Origin: Gammaproteobacteria bacterium
Lineage (GTDB): Bacteria > Pseudomonadota > Gammaproteobacteria > Diplorickettsiales > Diplorickettsiaceae
Assembly: GCA_005877695.1 (NCBI GenBank)
Contig: VBOA01000010.1
Coordinates: 123,284 to 187,283, forward strand
Length of the DNA stretch: 64,000 nt
Direction: 5' to 3'
In this document: positions 38,952 to 48,146 of the stretch, piece by piece
Layout of the letters: each line of letters opens with the position of its first letter
Numbering within the stretch: position 1 is the first letter of the stretch
Notes under the pieces: generated by a model
What the model saw: only the letters and a program-made list of their open reading frames with translations
What the model was told of the DNA's origin: nothing
Databases searched by the model: none
Made by a program: the position numbers and the translations under genes

Positions 38952-38987
38952 TTTTAAACAGATGATTCTTCAGAATAATGAGTTTTT

Positions 38988-39401
38988 ATGTCCAAAATAG
39001 TATCACAACAAACTATAGCTGCTTCAGAGATGCCTTTGGCACCTCTTGTTATTACTGACAATGCTGCTAACAAAATTGGAGAGCTGATGGCTGAAGAAGA
39101 GAATTTTCAGCTAAAATTACGCGTATTTATTACCGGGGGCGGTTGTTCTGGCTTTCAATATGGATTTAGCTTTGATGAGACTGTCAATGAAGACGATACG
39201 GTGATAAGCAAAATTATCCTCAAACCCGCCGCTGAAGATGACGATACTATCAACGTTCAATTACTTGTGGATCCCATGAGTCTAGTTTACCTAGTGGGTG
39301 CAGAAATCGATTATAAAGCTGACTTAACAGGGGAACAGTTTATTATTCGTAACCCGAATGCTAAGACCACTTGTGGTTGTGGTTCTTCTTTTGCCGCTTA
39401 A
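38988..39401 (+). CDS. erpA: Iron-sulfur cluster insertion protein ErpA
   Basis: An A-type carrier delivering Fe-S clusters to apoproteins. 137 aa; the three cluster-binding cysteines appear in [11 protein letters not shown] and in the C-terminal TTCGCGSSF. About 20 residues precede the conserved start of the fold ([14 protein letters not shown]), a slightly long N-terminus. It is the ErpA/IscA-like subfamily; ErpA is favoured because no isc genes flank it. Convergent with anmK, overlapping by four bases. Confidence 0.9.
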   Translation: MSKIVSQQTIAASEMPLAPLVITDNAANKIGELMAEEENFQLKLRVFITGGGCSGFQYGFSFDETVNEDDTVISKIILKPAAEDDDTINVQLLVDPMSLVYLVGAEIDYKADLTGEQFIIRNPNAKTTCGCGSSFAA

Positions 39402-40516
39402 GTTTTTAAATAAATTCCACCGAGTATCGTTTGGTTTTTAGCGCCTGTTACTTCGGGAAGATTACTGGTTTTGCCTTCTAAAGTTTGTTTTGCCATCCAG
39501 GCGAAAGCCATGGCTTCTACCCAATCACTGGGCACACCTCGGTCATCAGTTAACAATAATTGATGCGAATGACTATGATGTTGTATGCGGTTTTTTAAAT
39601 AAGTATTTTTACTTCCTCCTCCACACAATAAAATAACGCCCCGGGGACTTTTAAACCCTTGTATCGCTCTGGCAATGCTGATGGCCACCAGTTCGCAAAG
39701 TGTTGCTTGCACGCTAGCGGGTGATAATTGTCGACTGAGTATAGCGAGTTGTTTATTAATCCATTTTAAGTTGAAATATTCAGGGCCAGTACTTTTGGGA
39801 GGATTTAATTGAAAGTAAGGGTCGGATAAAAATTGTTGTAATAACCCTTGGTCAAAACGAGCACTTGCTGCCCAAGCGCCACCTTCGTCAAACCACTGCT
39901 TAAGATGATGGTGTATCCATTGATCCAGTAGACAATTAGCCGGTCCCGGATCAAAACCTAAAACCGGTTTTTTTAAATCAGCTGCCAAATAAGTGATATT
40001 TGCAATTCCACCGAGATTTAAAACGATAGTATCTTCTTTTTCAGTCCGAAAAATAGCATTGTGAAAAGCTGGCGTTAATGGCGCACCTTGACCGCCAGCA
40101 GCAATATCGCGGCGACGAAAATCCGCCACCGTTGTTATTCCGGTTTGTTCGGCAATAATATTGGGATCGCCAATTTGTATTGTAAAAGCATAATTTGCTA
40201 GATGGGGATAATGAAAGACGGTTTGACCATGACTCCCGATGCCTAAAATAGCTTGAGCAGAAAATTTATTTTCCGCTAATAATGTTTTTATTGTGTCCAC
40301 TGAAACTAATGCAATTTTTTGATCGAGTTCGGCAAATTTTAAAATGTTGATTGAGTCTATGCTATATAGTTTGCTGAGATCTTCGCGCAACCTATTGCTT
40401 AAAGGAGATTTATGGCTTGCAAGTAGCTTTGGTTGATTTGTAGAAAAATCGACTAGGGCAGCATCCATCGCATCCATACTCGTACCTGACATTAGACCTA
40501 TATAGAGTTTTTTCAT
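39398..40516 (-). CDS. anmK: Anhydro-N-acetylmuramic acid kinase
   Basis: Phosphorylates and hydrolyses anhydro-MurNAc to MurNAc-6-phosphate in peptidoglycan recycling. 372 aa; ATP-binding [18 protein letters not shown] at the N-terminus, [47 protein letters not shown] and [12 protein letters not shown] are all family signatures. The order erpA-anmK (convergent) is also found in other gammaproteobacteria. Confidence 0.95.
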   Translation of the reverse strand: MKKLYIGLMSGTSMDAMDAALVDFSTNQPKLLASHKSPLSNRLREDLSKLYSIDSINILKFAELDQKIALVSVDTIKTLLAENKFSAQAILGIGSHGQTVFHYPHLANYAFTIQIGDPNIIAEQTGITTVADFRRRDIAAGGQGAPLTPAFHNAIFRTEKEDTIVLNLGGIANITYLAADLKKPVLGFDPGPANCLLDQWIHHHLKQWFDEGGAWAASARFDQGLLQQFLSDPYFQLNPPKSTGPEYFNLKWINKQLAILSRQLSPASVQATLCELVAISIARAIQGFKSPRGVILLCGGGSKNTYLKNRIQHHSHSHQLLLTDDRGVPSDWVEAMAFAWMAKQTLEGKTSNLPEVTGAKNQTILGGIYLKT

Positions 40517-40739
40517 TAGATCTCTCTTCTAAAACCTGGGTTAGACTTGTTTTCTTTATTAACGATTTTGGCTACGGGTTCTTCAATTAAACTTCAATAC
40601 TGTAAATTGTCTGCCCCAAACTTAGCCCAACACAGGGTTTAGAAAGAGGTCTTAATTTAATTATCGGTTACTTTAATAAAATTTTTTATTTTAATTGTAT
40701 TGCAATGCACTGTGAAAAAATAGTACGCTAAGCTTAAGT

Positions 40740-41213
40740 AGAGTTGGCTAGACAGTCGCTGTAGTTTCTACAGAGGAAAGTCCGGGCTCCATCGGGCAAA
40801 GTGCCAGGTAATGCCTGGGGGGCGTAAGCCTACGGAAAGTGCCACAGAAAATATACCGCCTAAGCAGAGTGTCGCCTTTGGCGAAACTATACTCACAGCA
40901 TCGGGTTTTTGGCAAGTGTCGCGTCCATGCAATCATCATGGTATATCCAAGTCATGAGGATTGCGAGTTGGTGGCACACAGCCAATATCAAGTGCGAAGA
41001 GTATATAGCTAGGTAAGGGTGAAAAGGTGTGGTAAAAGCACACCGCATCATTGGTAACAGTGATGGCAGGGTAAACCCCACTTGGAGCAAGACCAAATAG
41101 GAACCTTTTAGGCGTGGCCCATGCTAGGTTCGGGTAGGTTGCTTGAGATATATGGTGACGTATATCCTAGATGAATGACTGTCCACGACAGAACCCGGCT
41201 TATCGGCTAACTC
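40740..41213 (+). ncRNA. rnpB: RNase P RNA (type A) with enlarged P12 region
   Basis: The catalytic RNA that trims tRNA 5' leaders. Conserved blocks are in order: GACAGTCGC at the 5' end, GAGGAAAGTCCGGGCTCC, TGCCAGGTAATGCCTGG, AGGTAAGGGTGAAA, TAAACCCCACTTGGAGCAAG, ACCAAATAGG, then TGACTGTCCACGACAGAACC and CGGCTTATCGGC. The ends pair (AGAGTT with AACTCT). The segment from ACCGCC (ending 40860) to AGGTAAGGG (starting 41011) is 150 nt, against about 22 nt in E. coli M1 RNA as I recall it; the excess includes the palindromic element described separately. No protein should be called here: the open frames on the minus strand are spurious. Confidence 0.95.
40885..40966 (+). repeat. Palindromic element inside the RNase P RNA
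   Basis: An 82-base stretch in the P12 arm. Its core is a long hairpin: GCAATCATCATG (40929-40940) pairs with CATGAGGATTGC (40953-40964) at 11 of 12 positions, around a 12-base loop. An inverted, diverged copy lies at 37504-37596. Being hairpin-forming, it extends a peripheral helix without breaking the catalytic core, as an inserted palindromic repeat would. Confidence 0.78.
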
Positions 41214-41220
41214 TTTTTTT
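41213..41220 (+). terminator. RNase P RNA terminator T-run
   Basis: The 3' strand of the terminal P1 helix (GGCTAACTC) runs straight into a T tract (41213-41220), so P1 plus the T-run can act as the intrinsic terminator of rnpB. Confidence 0.65.
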
Positions 41221-41329
41221 CTAAATTTCTATACTATTACCACTCCGGTAATAAATTCGCTAAATTTTTAACCTATCGATTAGTTTTGTGCTTATAAAAC
41301 ACATTTATTCAAGCGCCTCTAGCTAATGC

Positions 41330-41359
41330 TTGACAAGAAGCAATTCTGATTCCTATAGT
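41330..41359 (+). promoter_or_regulatory. mraZ promoter
   Basis: Consensus -35 TTGACA (41330-41335), an 18-base spacer and -10 TATAGT (41354-41359). The start point would fall near 41366, just before the first MraZ box, so transcription of the division operon could be blocked directly by MraZ. Confidence 0.8.
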
Positions 41360-41368
41360 GTAATTAAG

Positions 41369-41402
41369 TGGCAAAAAGTGGGTAAATGTGGGCAGAAATG
41401 GG
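41369..41402 (+). promoter_or_regulatory. MraZ operator boxes
   Basis: Four repeats at exact 10-base spacing: TGGC at 41369 and TGGG at 41379, 41389 and 41399. MraZ is known to bind tandem TGGG-containing repeats upstream of its own gene. The series lies between the -10 box and the mraZ ATG (41410), and its last box (with the following GGATAA) overlaps the ribosome binding site. Confidence 0.8.
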
Positions 41403-41409
41403 ATAAATT

Positions 41410-41865
41410 ATGTTTCGGGGTATAAATTTGGTAGTGCTCGATGCAAAAGGCCGGATTAAGTTACCGGTGCGTTATCGACAGTTGCTACCTACAGATAAAG
41501 AATCTCAGTTCGTACTAACGATCGATACCGAGTCTCCTTGTTTATTGCTTTATCCTATACAAGAGTGGGAAATCATCGAAGAAAAGTTGCAGGCTTTACC
41601 GAGTTTTAATCCAGCAGTGCGGCGTATTCAACGTTTACTGATAGGTCATGCAACGGATTTGGATTTAGATGGTAATAGTCGAATTTTATTGCCGGCATTA
41701 TTAAGAAATTATGCACATTTAGAAAAAGAAATTATGGTTGTCGGTCAAGGTAGAAAAATTGAGTTGTGGGGTGCTAGTGAGTGGAATGATTATCGCACTC
41801 AATGGATTTTAGATACTGTTAAGCCCGGAGATCTGCCAGATGAACTACAGACGTTAGCGTTGTAG
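41410..41865 (+). CDS. mraZ: Transcriptional regulator MraZ
   Basis: A DNA-binding autorepressor of the division and cell-wall operon. 151 aa made of two SpoVT/AbrB-like swapped-hairpin units, each with its signature: LDAKGRIKLPVRYR near residue 9 and LDLDGNSRILLPALLR near residue 78. First gene of mraZ-rsmH-ftsL-ftsI, 12 bases from rsmH. Upstream TGGG boxes at 10-base spacing fit autoregulation. Confidence 0.95.
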   Translation: MFRGINLVVLDAKGRIKLPVRYRQLLPTDKESQFVLTIDTESPCLLLYPIQEWEIIEEKLQALPSFNPAVRRIQRLLIGHATDLDLDGNSRILLPALLRNYAHLEKEIMVVGQGRKIELWGASEWNDYRTQWILDTVKPGDLPDELQTLAL

Positions 41866-41877
41866 GCGACGACAGCC

Positions 41878-42813
41878 ATGCAAAAACAAGAACAACATCA
41901 ACCCGTTTTACTTGCAGAGGTTATTGAATATTTAGCCATTGATAGAGAAGGCGTTTATATCGATGCGACATTTGGGCGTGGCGGACATGCCGGACAGATT
42001 TTAAGTTATTTAGGAAATAAGGGAAGGTTAATTGCTATCGATAAAGATCCGGAAGCTGTTGCTTTTGCAATGCAGCAATGGGGACAGGATGAACGCTTTG
42101 AGATTTATCGGGGTTCATTTAAGAATATAAAAGAAATTGCAGTCTCTGCAGGGATTCTAGGACAAGTATCGGGAATTTTATTAGATTTAGGGGTTTCTTC
42201 ACCTCAATTAGATCAAGCGGAAAGAGGATTCAGTTTTTTACGAGATGGGCCATTGGATATGCGTATGGATCCCAAAACCGGAATCAGCGCAGCAGAATGG
42301 CTAGCTTGTGCACATGAGAAGGAAATTGTACAAGTTTTAAAGGACTATGGGGAAGAACGTTACGCAAAACGTATTGCTCGAGCAATAGCCGAAGAACAAA
42401 AATTAAGGCCTATTGTCACAACGGTTCATTTAGCGAATGTGGTGAAGTTAGCTCACCCGCGTTGGGAGAGACATAAACATCCCGCTACACAAACCTTTCA
42501 GGCAATACGCATTCGAATTAATAATGAATTGGAAGATTTAAAAGTCTGCTTAGAACAAAGTATCGAAGTGTTAAAACGAGGTGGACGTTTGTTAGTGATC
42601 AGTTTTCATTCATTAGAAGATCGAATCGTAAAGCGTTTTATTCGTCAGCATGCTCATGAAGCGGTGGAATTAAAAAAACTTCCTTTCATGGCAACTGAAT
42701 GGAGACCTAAATTAAAAAATTTAGGTCGCGGGATTAAACCGGATGCGTATGCGATTAAAGCCAATCCACGTTCGCGTAGCGCTGTGTTAAGAATTGCGGA
42801 GAAAATATCATGA
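41878..42813 (+). CDS. rsmH: 16S rRNA m4C1402 methyltransferase RsmH
   Basis: Methylates N4 of C1402 in the ribosomal P site. 311 aa; the SAM loop DATFGRGGHAGQIL, ILLDLGVSSPQLDQAERGFSF, DMRMDP and the C-terminal VISFHSLEDRIVKRF plus SRSAVLRIAEK are diagnostic. It overlaps the ftsL start (ATGA), the usual arrangement of the dcw cluster. Confidence 0.97.
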   Translation: MQKQEQHQPVLLAEVIEYLAIDREGVYIDATFGRGGHAGQILSYLGNKGRLIAIDKDPEAVAFAMQQWGQDERFEIYRGSFKNIKEIAVSAGILGQVSGILLDLGVSSPQLDQAERGFSFLRDGPLDMRMDPKTGISAAEWLACAHEKEIVQVLKDYGEERYAKRIARAIAEEQKLRPIVTTVHLANVVKLAHPRWERHKHPATQTFQAIRIRINNELEDLKVCLEQSIEVLKRGGRLLVISFHSLEDRIVKRFIRQHAHEAVELKKLPFMATEWRPKLKNLGRGIKPDAYAIKANPRSRSAVLRIAEKIS

Positions 42814-43151
42814 ATATGGCAGCACGTGCTTTAACACAAAATACCTTGACATGGGATCAAGGACAAAGCTGGGTTATTTCTTTAAAGATGTTAGGCCTTA
42901 TTTTGCTAATACTTGCCGTATTGTCTTCAGCACTTTCAGTTATCTATATAAAAACCGTGCAACGTAATTTATATAGTCAATTACAAGCCAGTAAACAAGC
43001 TAGCGATAATTTAAAAACTGAATGGAGCCAACTCTTACTCGAAGAAAATACCTGGGTGGCACCCATTCGGATTCAAACCTTAGCGCAACAAGAATTAGGA
43101 ATGCGAATTCCCGAAATGAAAAATACGGTTTTATTAACGAAATCAGTTTAA
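42810..43151 (+). CDS. ftsL: Cell division protein FtsL
   Basis: A bitopic divisome protein that works with FtsB and FtsQ to activate septal wall synthesis. 113 aa; a cytoplasmic N-terminus, one helix at about residues 27-50 (MLGLILLILAVLSSALSVIYI) and a periplasmic coiled coil (LYSQLQASKQASDNLKTEWSQL) ending in the typical IETLAQ-like RIQTLAQQELGMRIP. Sequence alone is poorly conserved, but position between rsmH and ftsI settles it. Confidence 0.92.
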   Translation: MNMAARALTQNTLTWDQGQSWVISLKMLGLILLILAVLSSALSVIYIKTVQRNLYSQLQASKQASDNLKTEWSQLLLEENTWVAPIRIQTLAQQELGMRIPEMKNTVLLTKSV

Positions 43152-43218
43152 AAATGCTATTTGATTGTTCGCCTCCGACGCAAGTCCTTAATTTACTTGA
43201 GCAAGCGGTGTAATTTAC

Positions 43219-44970
43219 ATGCAGATGGGTCCGTTTAAAAAAAATAAATTGACTGCTGCTACAAAATACCAATGGCGTTTAATGATCGTGATTTTCTTAT
43301 TAATAATTATCGCTTTCGGTTTAATTGGTCGGCTTATTAATTTAACGGTTATTAATCGACAGTTCTTGCGTAACCAAGGTAATGCCAGAACAGTGCGTAC
43401 TTTAAATATTCCTGCACATCGCGGTATGATTTTGGATCGCCAGGGTGTGCCTTTAGCGATTAGTACACCCGTCGAGGCTGTTTGGATTGACCCCGCTTAT
43501 TTTAAGCCAAATCGGCAACAGCTTTCTTTACTCAGTCATTTTTTACAAATCAATTCACAAACCATACAAGAAATAGAAATACATGGTCAATTTAAAGAGT
43601 TTATTTATTTAAAGCGTGGTTTAAATCCAATCCTAGCAAAGCAAATCAAAGATCTAAAAATTCCTGGCGTATTTTTACAAAATGAATATCACCGCTATTA
43701 TCCGGAAGGTCCGGTGATGGCGCATGTGGTTGGATTAACCAATGTGGATGATCAAGGACAAGAAGGTTTAGAGTTAGCCTATAATAATTGGTTAGAAGGT
43801 CAGTCGGGTTTAAAGAAAGTGATTAAAGATCGATTAGGCCATGTCGTAGCGGATGTACGATCAATTCGTCAACCAAGACAAGGACATGATTTACAATTAA
43901 GTATTGATAAACGCATCCAATATATTGCATTTAGAGAACTGAAGAGCGGCATTGAACATTATCAGGCCGATTCAGGGTCGGTTGTTGTGCTCGACGTTAA
44001 AACCGGTGAAATTTTAGCGATGGCAAATTGGCCCTCTTATAATCCTAATGATCGATTAACAGCGCAAGATGGGTATACCCGTAACCGCGCATTAACTGAT
44101 TTATTTGAACCTGGGTCCACTATCAAAAGTTTTAGCATGGCGAGTGTGTTAGCAAGTAACCAATTCACTCCCAATAGTCAAATCGATACCTCACCCGGTT
44201 GGATGATTGTTGCGGGTAAACGAATTATGGATGAGCGCAATAATGGTATCATGGATTTAACCAGGATATTACAGATCTCGAGTAATATGGGTATGTCAAA
44301 ACTTATTCTTTCCCTCCCTGCAGAAAATTTATGGAATACTTTGCATCAGATAGGTTTTGGTCAAATTACCCAAAGTGGTTTTCCAGGTGAGCGAACCGGT
44401 AGTTTGCCCAATTTTAAGGTATGGAATCCTTTTGTACTGGCAACTTTATCGTTTGGCTATGGAATTTCAGTCACTGCTTTACAATTAACACAAGCTTATG
44501 CGGTGTTAGCGCATGGTGGTGTTAAAGTTCCGGTTACTTTTCTTAAAGTTAATGGTCAACCACCGGTAGGGCAACAGGTGATGGATCAGACCATTAGTCG
44601 AGAAATTTTGGATATGTTGGAGTCAGTGCTTACTAAAGGAGGAACCGCCCCATTAGCGCGGGTTCCAGGTTATAGAGTTACAGGAAAAACCGGTACGGTA
44701 CGTATCGTTGGCGCCCATGGTTATGAAAAACATCGTTATAATAGTATTTTTATTGGTATTGCTCCAGCAAGTCATCCACGTTTAGTTGTCGCCGTTGTTT
44801 TACATGATCCTAAAGGTCGTTTGTATTATGGAGGTTATACTGCGGGGCCTATTTTTTCCCATGTTATGAGTAATGCCTTACATTTATTAAATGTTGCTCC
44901 CGATGACTTAGTGAATCTTAATCAACCCTTTCCTAAAGTCATGCTGCCTTCTCTAGGCATGAAAGATTAA
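43219..44970 (+). CDS. ftsI: Septal peptidoglycan transpeptidase FtsI (PBP3)
   Basis: Cross-links septal peptidoglycan. 583 aa; a membrane anchor at about residues 20-41, a dimerisation/pedestal domain containing RGMILDRQGVPLA, then the penicillin-binding domain with SxxK at Ser300-Lys303 (EPGSTIKSF), SxN at 354-356 (SSNMG) and KTG at 490-492. All catalytic motifs are intact. The cluster stops here: murE, murF, mraY and the rest do not follow; an outer-membrane protein gene comes next. Confidence 0.96.
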   Translation: MQMGPFKKNKLTAATKYQWRLMIVIFLLIIIAFGLIGRLINLTVINRQFLRNQGNARTVRTLNIPAHRGMILDRQGVPLAISTPVEAVWIDPAYFKPNRQQLSLLSHFLQINSQTIQEIEIHGQFKEFIYLKRGLNPILAKQIKDLKIPGVFLQNEYHRYYPEGPVMAHVVGLTNVDDQGQEGLELAYNNWLEGQSGLKKVIKDRLGHVVADVRSIRQPRQGHDLQLSIDKRIQYIAFRELKSGIEHYQADSGSVVVLDVKTGEILAMANWPSYNPNDRLTAQDGYTRNRALTDLFEPGSTIKSFSMASVLASNQFTPNSQIDTSPGWMIVAGKRIMDERNNGIMDLTRILQISSNMGMSKLILSLPAENLWNTLHQIGFGQITQSGFPGERTGSLPNFKVWNPFVLATLSFGYGISVTALQLTQAYAVLAHGGVKVPVTFLKVNGQPPVGQQVMDQTISREILDMLESVLTKGGTAPLARVPGYRVTGKTGTVRIVGAHGYEKHRYNSIFIGIAPASHPRLVVAVVLHDPKGRLYYGGYTAGPIFSHVMSNALHLLNVAPDDLVNLNQPFPKVMLPSLGMKD

Positions 44971-45179
44971 AATATTATAAAAATCAATTAAAAATGTTTT
45001 TGAGGGGGATCCGAGTTCAATGCTCACCGAAGTTCAAATAGTTTACTTAATTTGCTAGTCGCATGCTCAATAGTAGATTGATTAGTTGTTAATTTTCAAA
45101 AAAACGATATTATTTATGGAATAGGCTAATTATGCGGCTTTTTGAGCTAGAATGATTACTTAATATTTAAGGATAGATA

Positions 45180-47009
45180 ATGCATCAGGACATGCGGTTT
45201 AAGTTCATTTTTCTTTGTGTGTTTATTTCTTTTATCTTTTTTATTCCAAGTATTCTTGAAGCACGAGAACCTTTAGCGCCGCGTTTTTCAGCGTCAGCGT
45301 ATACCGGCGTGTATACGGTGGGACAAGCGGATCTGATGTTATCACTGGATGGTGATCAGCGACATAATCTCTATGTAAATCCCCAAGGCGCCTACGGCAG
45401 TGATCAGCAATGGTATGGTGATCTCGGCTTAGGTTATCGTTGGATCAAAAATGATGCTGCGATATTAGGTTGGTATTTATTTGCAGGACATAGTCGTGTC
45501 GAGAATAGCAGTGGTTTCTGGATAACCAACCCCGGTGTAGAAGTGATGGGCAGTCGCTGGGATGCAAGAGTGAATGCCTATATTCCAGTTGCAGGGCGTA
45601 GTAATGAATTAGGTATAAAAGAATTTAACATAGTGACGACACCGGTTTTTACGGGTCATACCGAAATCCTTAATAGTGTATTTAATGATGTAAATGCGAT
45701 TCAACAAATCGGTAATGGCGCCGATGCGAGAGTGGGCTATCAATTGTTTCGATATGTACCCTTAAAGGGTTATTTAGGTACTTATTTTTTTAGTATAGCC
45801 AATACCGATAACGTACGCGGTGGTGCAGCCGGATTGGAATATTGGTTTGATGAAAATATCCGGGTGTTTGCAAATTATAGTTACGATAATTATCAACACA
45901 GTAATGTCGTTGGCGGAATAGGAATAAGTTTTGGTGGAGTGAGAAAACACCGAGCGGATCCTACCTTATCGGAACGTTTAACCGATCCGGTGGATCGATA
46001 CTTAGCGAATTTGGGTCATGGTTCAGGCATACCGAGTAAAACTTTATTGTATAGCATGGCTAGAGGCAGTAGTAGTGTATTAGTGAGCGATAGCATTGCC
46101 TTTTTTAGTCAAACCGGCGCACCGAACAATGGAGGGACAGGTTTAACATTAGCGAATTGTACGTTTGAAAATCCCTGTGGGCCAACCGATTTTAGCCAAA
46201 CTAGCGTGAATGCATTAAATACTTTATTACCCAATACGATGTTTTATTTTAATGGAGGGAACTACACAAGTAGTAGGCCGATACAACTCAATCCGGGCCA
46301 AAGCTTGCAATCACGTATTGCAGATTACACTCAACTCGCAACAGGCCTAGGACGTTCGACAGTTGTTGCGAGTCAGATTCGTCTCCAAGGTAATAATACT
46401 TTAGAAAATATGATTTTATTATCTCCTTCTTCTACAGGTAATATAATGACGATATCTGGACAAGATAATACGATAGCAGGTAGCCAAATAGGCTCTTCTA
46501 GCGCTCCCGTTGCTATTGGTATATTTGATAGTGGAAACCAAACCTTGATTGATAATACGGCTATCTTTGCTACAGGGACGGCTTACATAGGATCAGGAAA
46601 CACTTCGATTATTCAAGATAGTGTATTAAATGTTAACGCACCGATGAATACTACTGCAACCGGAATTAATATCGTCGGGTCAAATACCAATCTTTCAGTT
46701 AACAATACCCAAATTGAAATTAACAATGCGAGTATTAATCGAAATACATTTGGAATAGTTATTTTCCCGAATAATGTTGTTACGCTAAATAATTCGACTA
46801 TGACCGTGACGGCTAACAATAATGTAACCAGTATTGCTAATACTTATGATATATTGAATTTTGGTAGCTTAGTAGTGGATGGAGGCAGTTTAAACGCTAA
46901 TAGTGATGGAGATAATGTTGGAATAGTTAGTTCGAGTAGTTCTTCTCCACCTGATATACTATTCAGTACAGAATGCCAAGTGAATGGTACACAAGTAACT
47001 TGTTCATAA
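45180..47009 (+). CDS. Inverse-autotransporter-like protein with beta-helix passenger
   Basis: A probable outer-membrane surface protein. Signal peptide at residues 1-29 (hydrophobic FKFIFLCVFISFIFFIPSIL, cleavage after LEA). Residues about 30-260 are rich in alternating aromatic strands (YVNPQGAYGSDQQWYGDLGL; GYRWIKNDAAILGWYLFAGH; GGAAGLEYWFDENIRVFANY), resembling the beta-barrel of inverse autotransporters (intimin/invasin type). From about residue 330 the protein is Asn/Ser/Thr-rich with repeating short strands typical of a right-handed beta-helix. Two Cys near the C-terminus. ATG 45180 has AAGGA at good spacing. A role in host contact is inferred. Confidence 0.7.
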   Translation: MHQDMRFKFIFLCVFISFIFFIPSILEAREPLAPRFSASAYTGVYTVGQADLMLSLDGDQRHNLYVNPQGAYGSDQQWYGDLGLGYRWIKNDAAILGWYLFAGHSRVENSSGFWITNPGVEVMGSRWDARVNAYIPVAGRSNELGIKEFNIVTTPVFTGHTEILNSVFNDVNAIQQIGNGADARVGYQLFRYVPLKGYLGTYFFSIANTDNVRGGAAGLEYWFDENIRVFANYSYDNYQHSNVVGGIGISFGGVRKHRADPTLSERLTDPVDRYLANLGHGSGIPSKTLLYSMARGSSSVLVSDSIAFFSQTGAPNNGGTGLTLANCTFENPCGPTDFSQTSVNALNTLLPNTMFYFNGGNYTSSRPIQLNPGQSLQSRIADYTQLATGLGRSTVVASQIRLQGNNTLENMILLSPSSTGNIMTISGQDNTIAGSQIGSSSAPVAIGIFDSGNQTLIDNTAIFATGTAYIGSGNTSIIQDSVLNVNAPMNTTATGINIVGSNTNLSVNNTQIEINNASINRNTFGIVIFPNNVVTLNNSTMTVTANNNVTSIANTYDILNFGSLVVDGGSLNANSDGDNVGIVSSSSSSPPDILFSTECQVNGTQVTCS

Positions 47010-47062
47010 GACATGGGCGTATATAATTGTTTTTTTAGAACATCTAATTCTAATAATAATTT

Positions 47063-48040
47063 ATGCAAAAAAGTTGGCAAACCTTACTTAAAGAGGTAAT
47101 AACTGATCCAGCAGAATTATTGGATCAATTAGAACTTAATCCCAATTTATTACCTGCAGCGCAACGGGCTGTAAAATTATTTCCTTTACGTGTGCCGATA
47201 GGTTTTGTCGAACGGATGCAAAAAGGCAATCCCCATGATCCCCTCTTACTGCAAGTACTTCCTTTAGCGGCCGAAGAAACAGTGAAGCTGGAATTTAGTC
47301 AGGACCCTTTACAAGAACAAAGGGTCAATCCTTTACCGGGTTTATTACATAAATATCAGGGCAGAGTATTGCTAACGATTACCGGTGCCTGCGCGATAAA
47401 TTGTCGCTATTGTTTTCGTCGCCATTTTCCTTATACAGAAAATATTCCCGGCAAGGTTTGGCAGGTTATTTTGGCGTATATCCAAGCTGATACGGCAATC
47501 AAAGAAGTGATTTTTAGTGGCGGCGATCCTTTATTGGCGAATGATCATTATTTGGGAAAATGCATAAAAGATCTTGAAAGTATCGCTCATGTTACTATTT
47601 TACGCATCCATTCGCGTTTACCAATAGTATTACCTGAACGTATCACACCCGATTTTTTAAATCAGTTGAGTCATAGCCGCTTACAAACTATTGTAGTGAC
47701 ACATAGCAATCATGCCAAAGAATTAGATCATTCAGTGAAAACCGCTATAGCAAGCTTACGCCAACGAGAAATTATGGTTTTAAATCAAGCGGTGTTATTA
47801 AAAGGCGTTAATGATAATCTCGCAGACTTAGTTGATCTAAGTGAACGTCTTTTTGCTTGTGGAATTTTACCCTACTATCTCCATTTACTCGATAAAGTGC
47901 AAGGTGCAACGCATTTTGCTGTGGACGAAGAAAAAGCTAAACAATTATTGATAGGTTTACGTACAAGCTTGCCGGGTTATTTAGTCCCGAAGTGTGTTTA
48001 TGAGCAAGCGGGTGCACCATCTAAACTCCCTATAATTTAA
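47063..48040 (+). CDS. epmB: EF-P (R)-beta-lysylation protein EpmB
   Basis: A radical-SAM lysine 2,3-aminomutase homolog that supplies (R)-beta-lysine for modification of elongation factor P. 325 aa; the cluster motif CxxxCxxC is CAINCRYC near residue 111, followed by FRRHFPY, FSGGDPLLANDHYL and the PLP-binding region near the C-terminus (YYLHLLDKVQGATHF). Its short length separates it from catabolic aminomutases (about 415 aa). epmA and efp are not in this window. Confidence 0.92.
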   Translation: MQKSWQTLLKEVITDPAELLDQLELNPNLLPAAQRAVKLFPLRVPIGFVERMQKGNPHDPLLLQVLPLAAEETVKLEFSQDPLQEQRVNPLPGLLHKYQGRVLLTITGACAINCRYCFRRHFPYTENIPGKVWQVILAYIQADTAIKEVIFSGGDPLLANDHYLGKCIKDLESIAHVTILRIHSRLPIVLPERITPDFLNQLSHSRLQTIVVTHSNHAKELDHSVKTAIASLRQREIMVLNQAVLLKGVNDNLADLVDLSERLFACGILPYYLHLLDKVQGATHFAVDEEKAKQLLIGLRTSLPGYLVPKCVYEQAGAPSKLPII

Positions 48041-48146
48041 TTACGCAAGATTGCTTGACTTGAACTAGCCAATTATCAATAGACACTTTATACTTTGGGC
48101 AAATTCACTTCAAACTTACTGAAACTTTGTTATTGATAGGTGGGGT

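Noticed and set aside
40748..41096. Open reading frames on the minus strand across the RNase P RNA gene
   Set aside because: They lie entirely inside strongly conserved RNase P RNA sequence and have no family resemblance.
43000..43272. Frames overlapping ftsL and the ftsI start
   Set aside because: Both strands are shadows of ftsL/ftsI, and the gap between those genes is too short for a separate gene.
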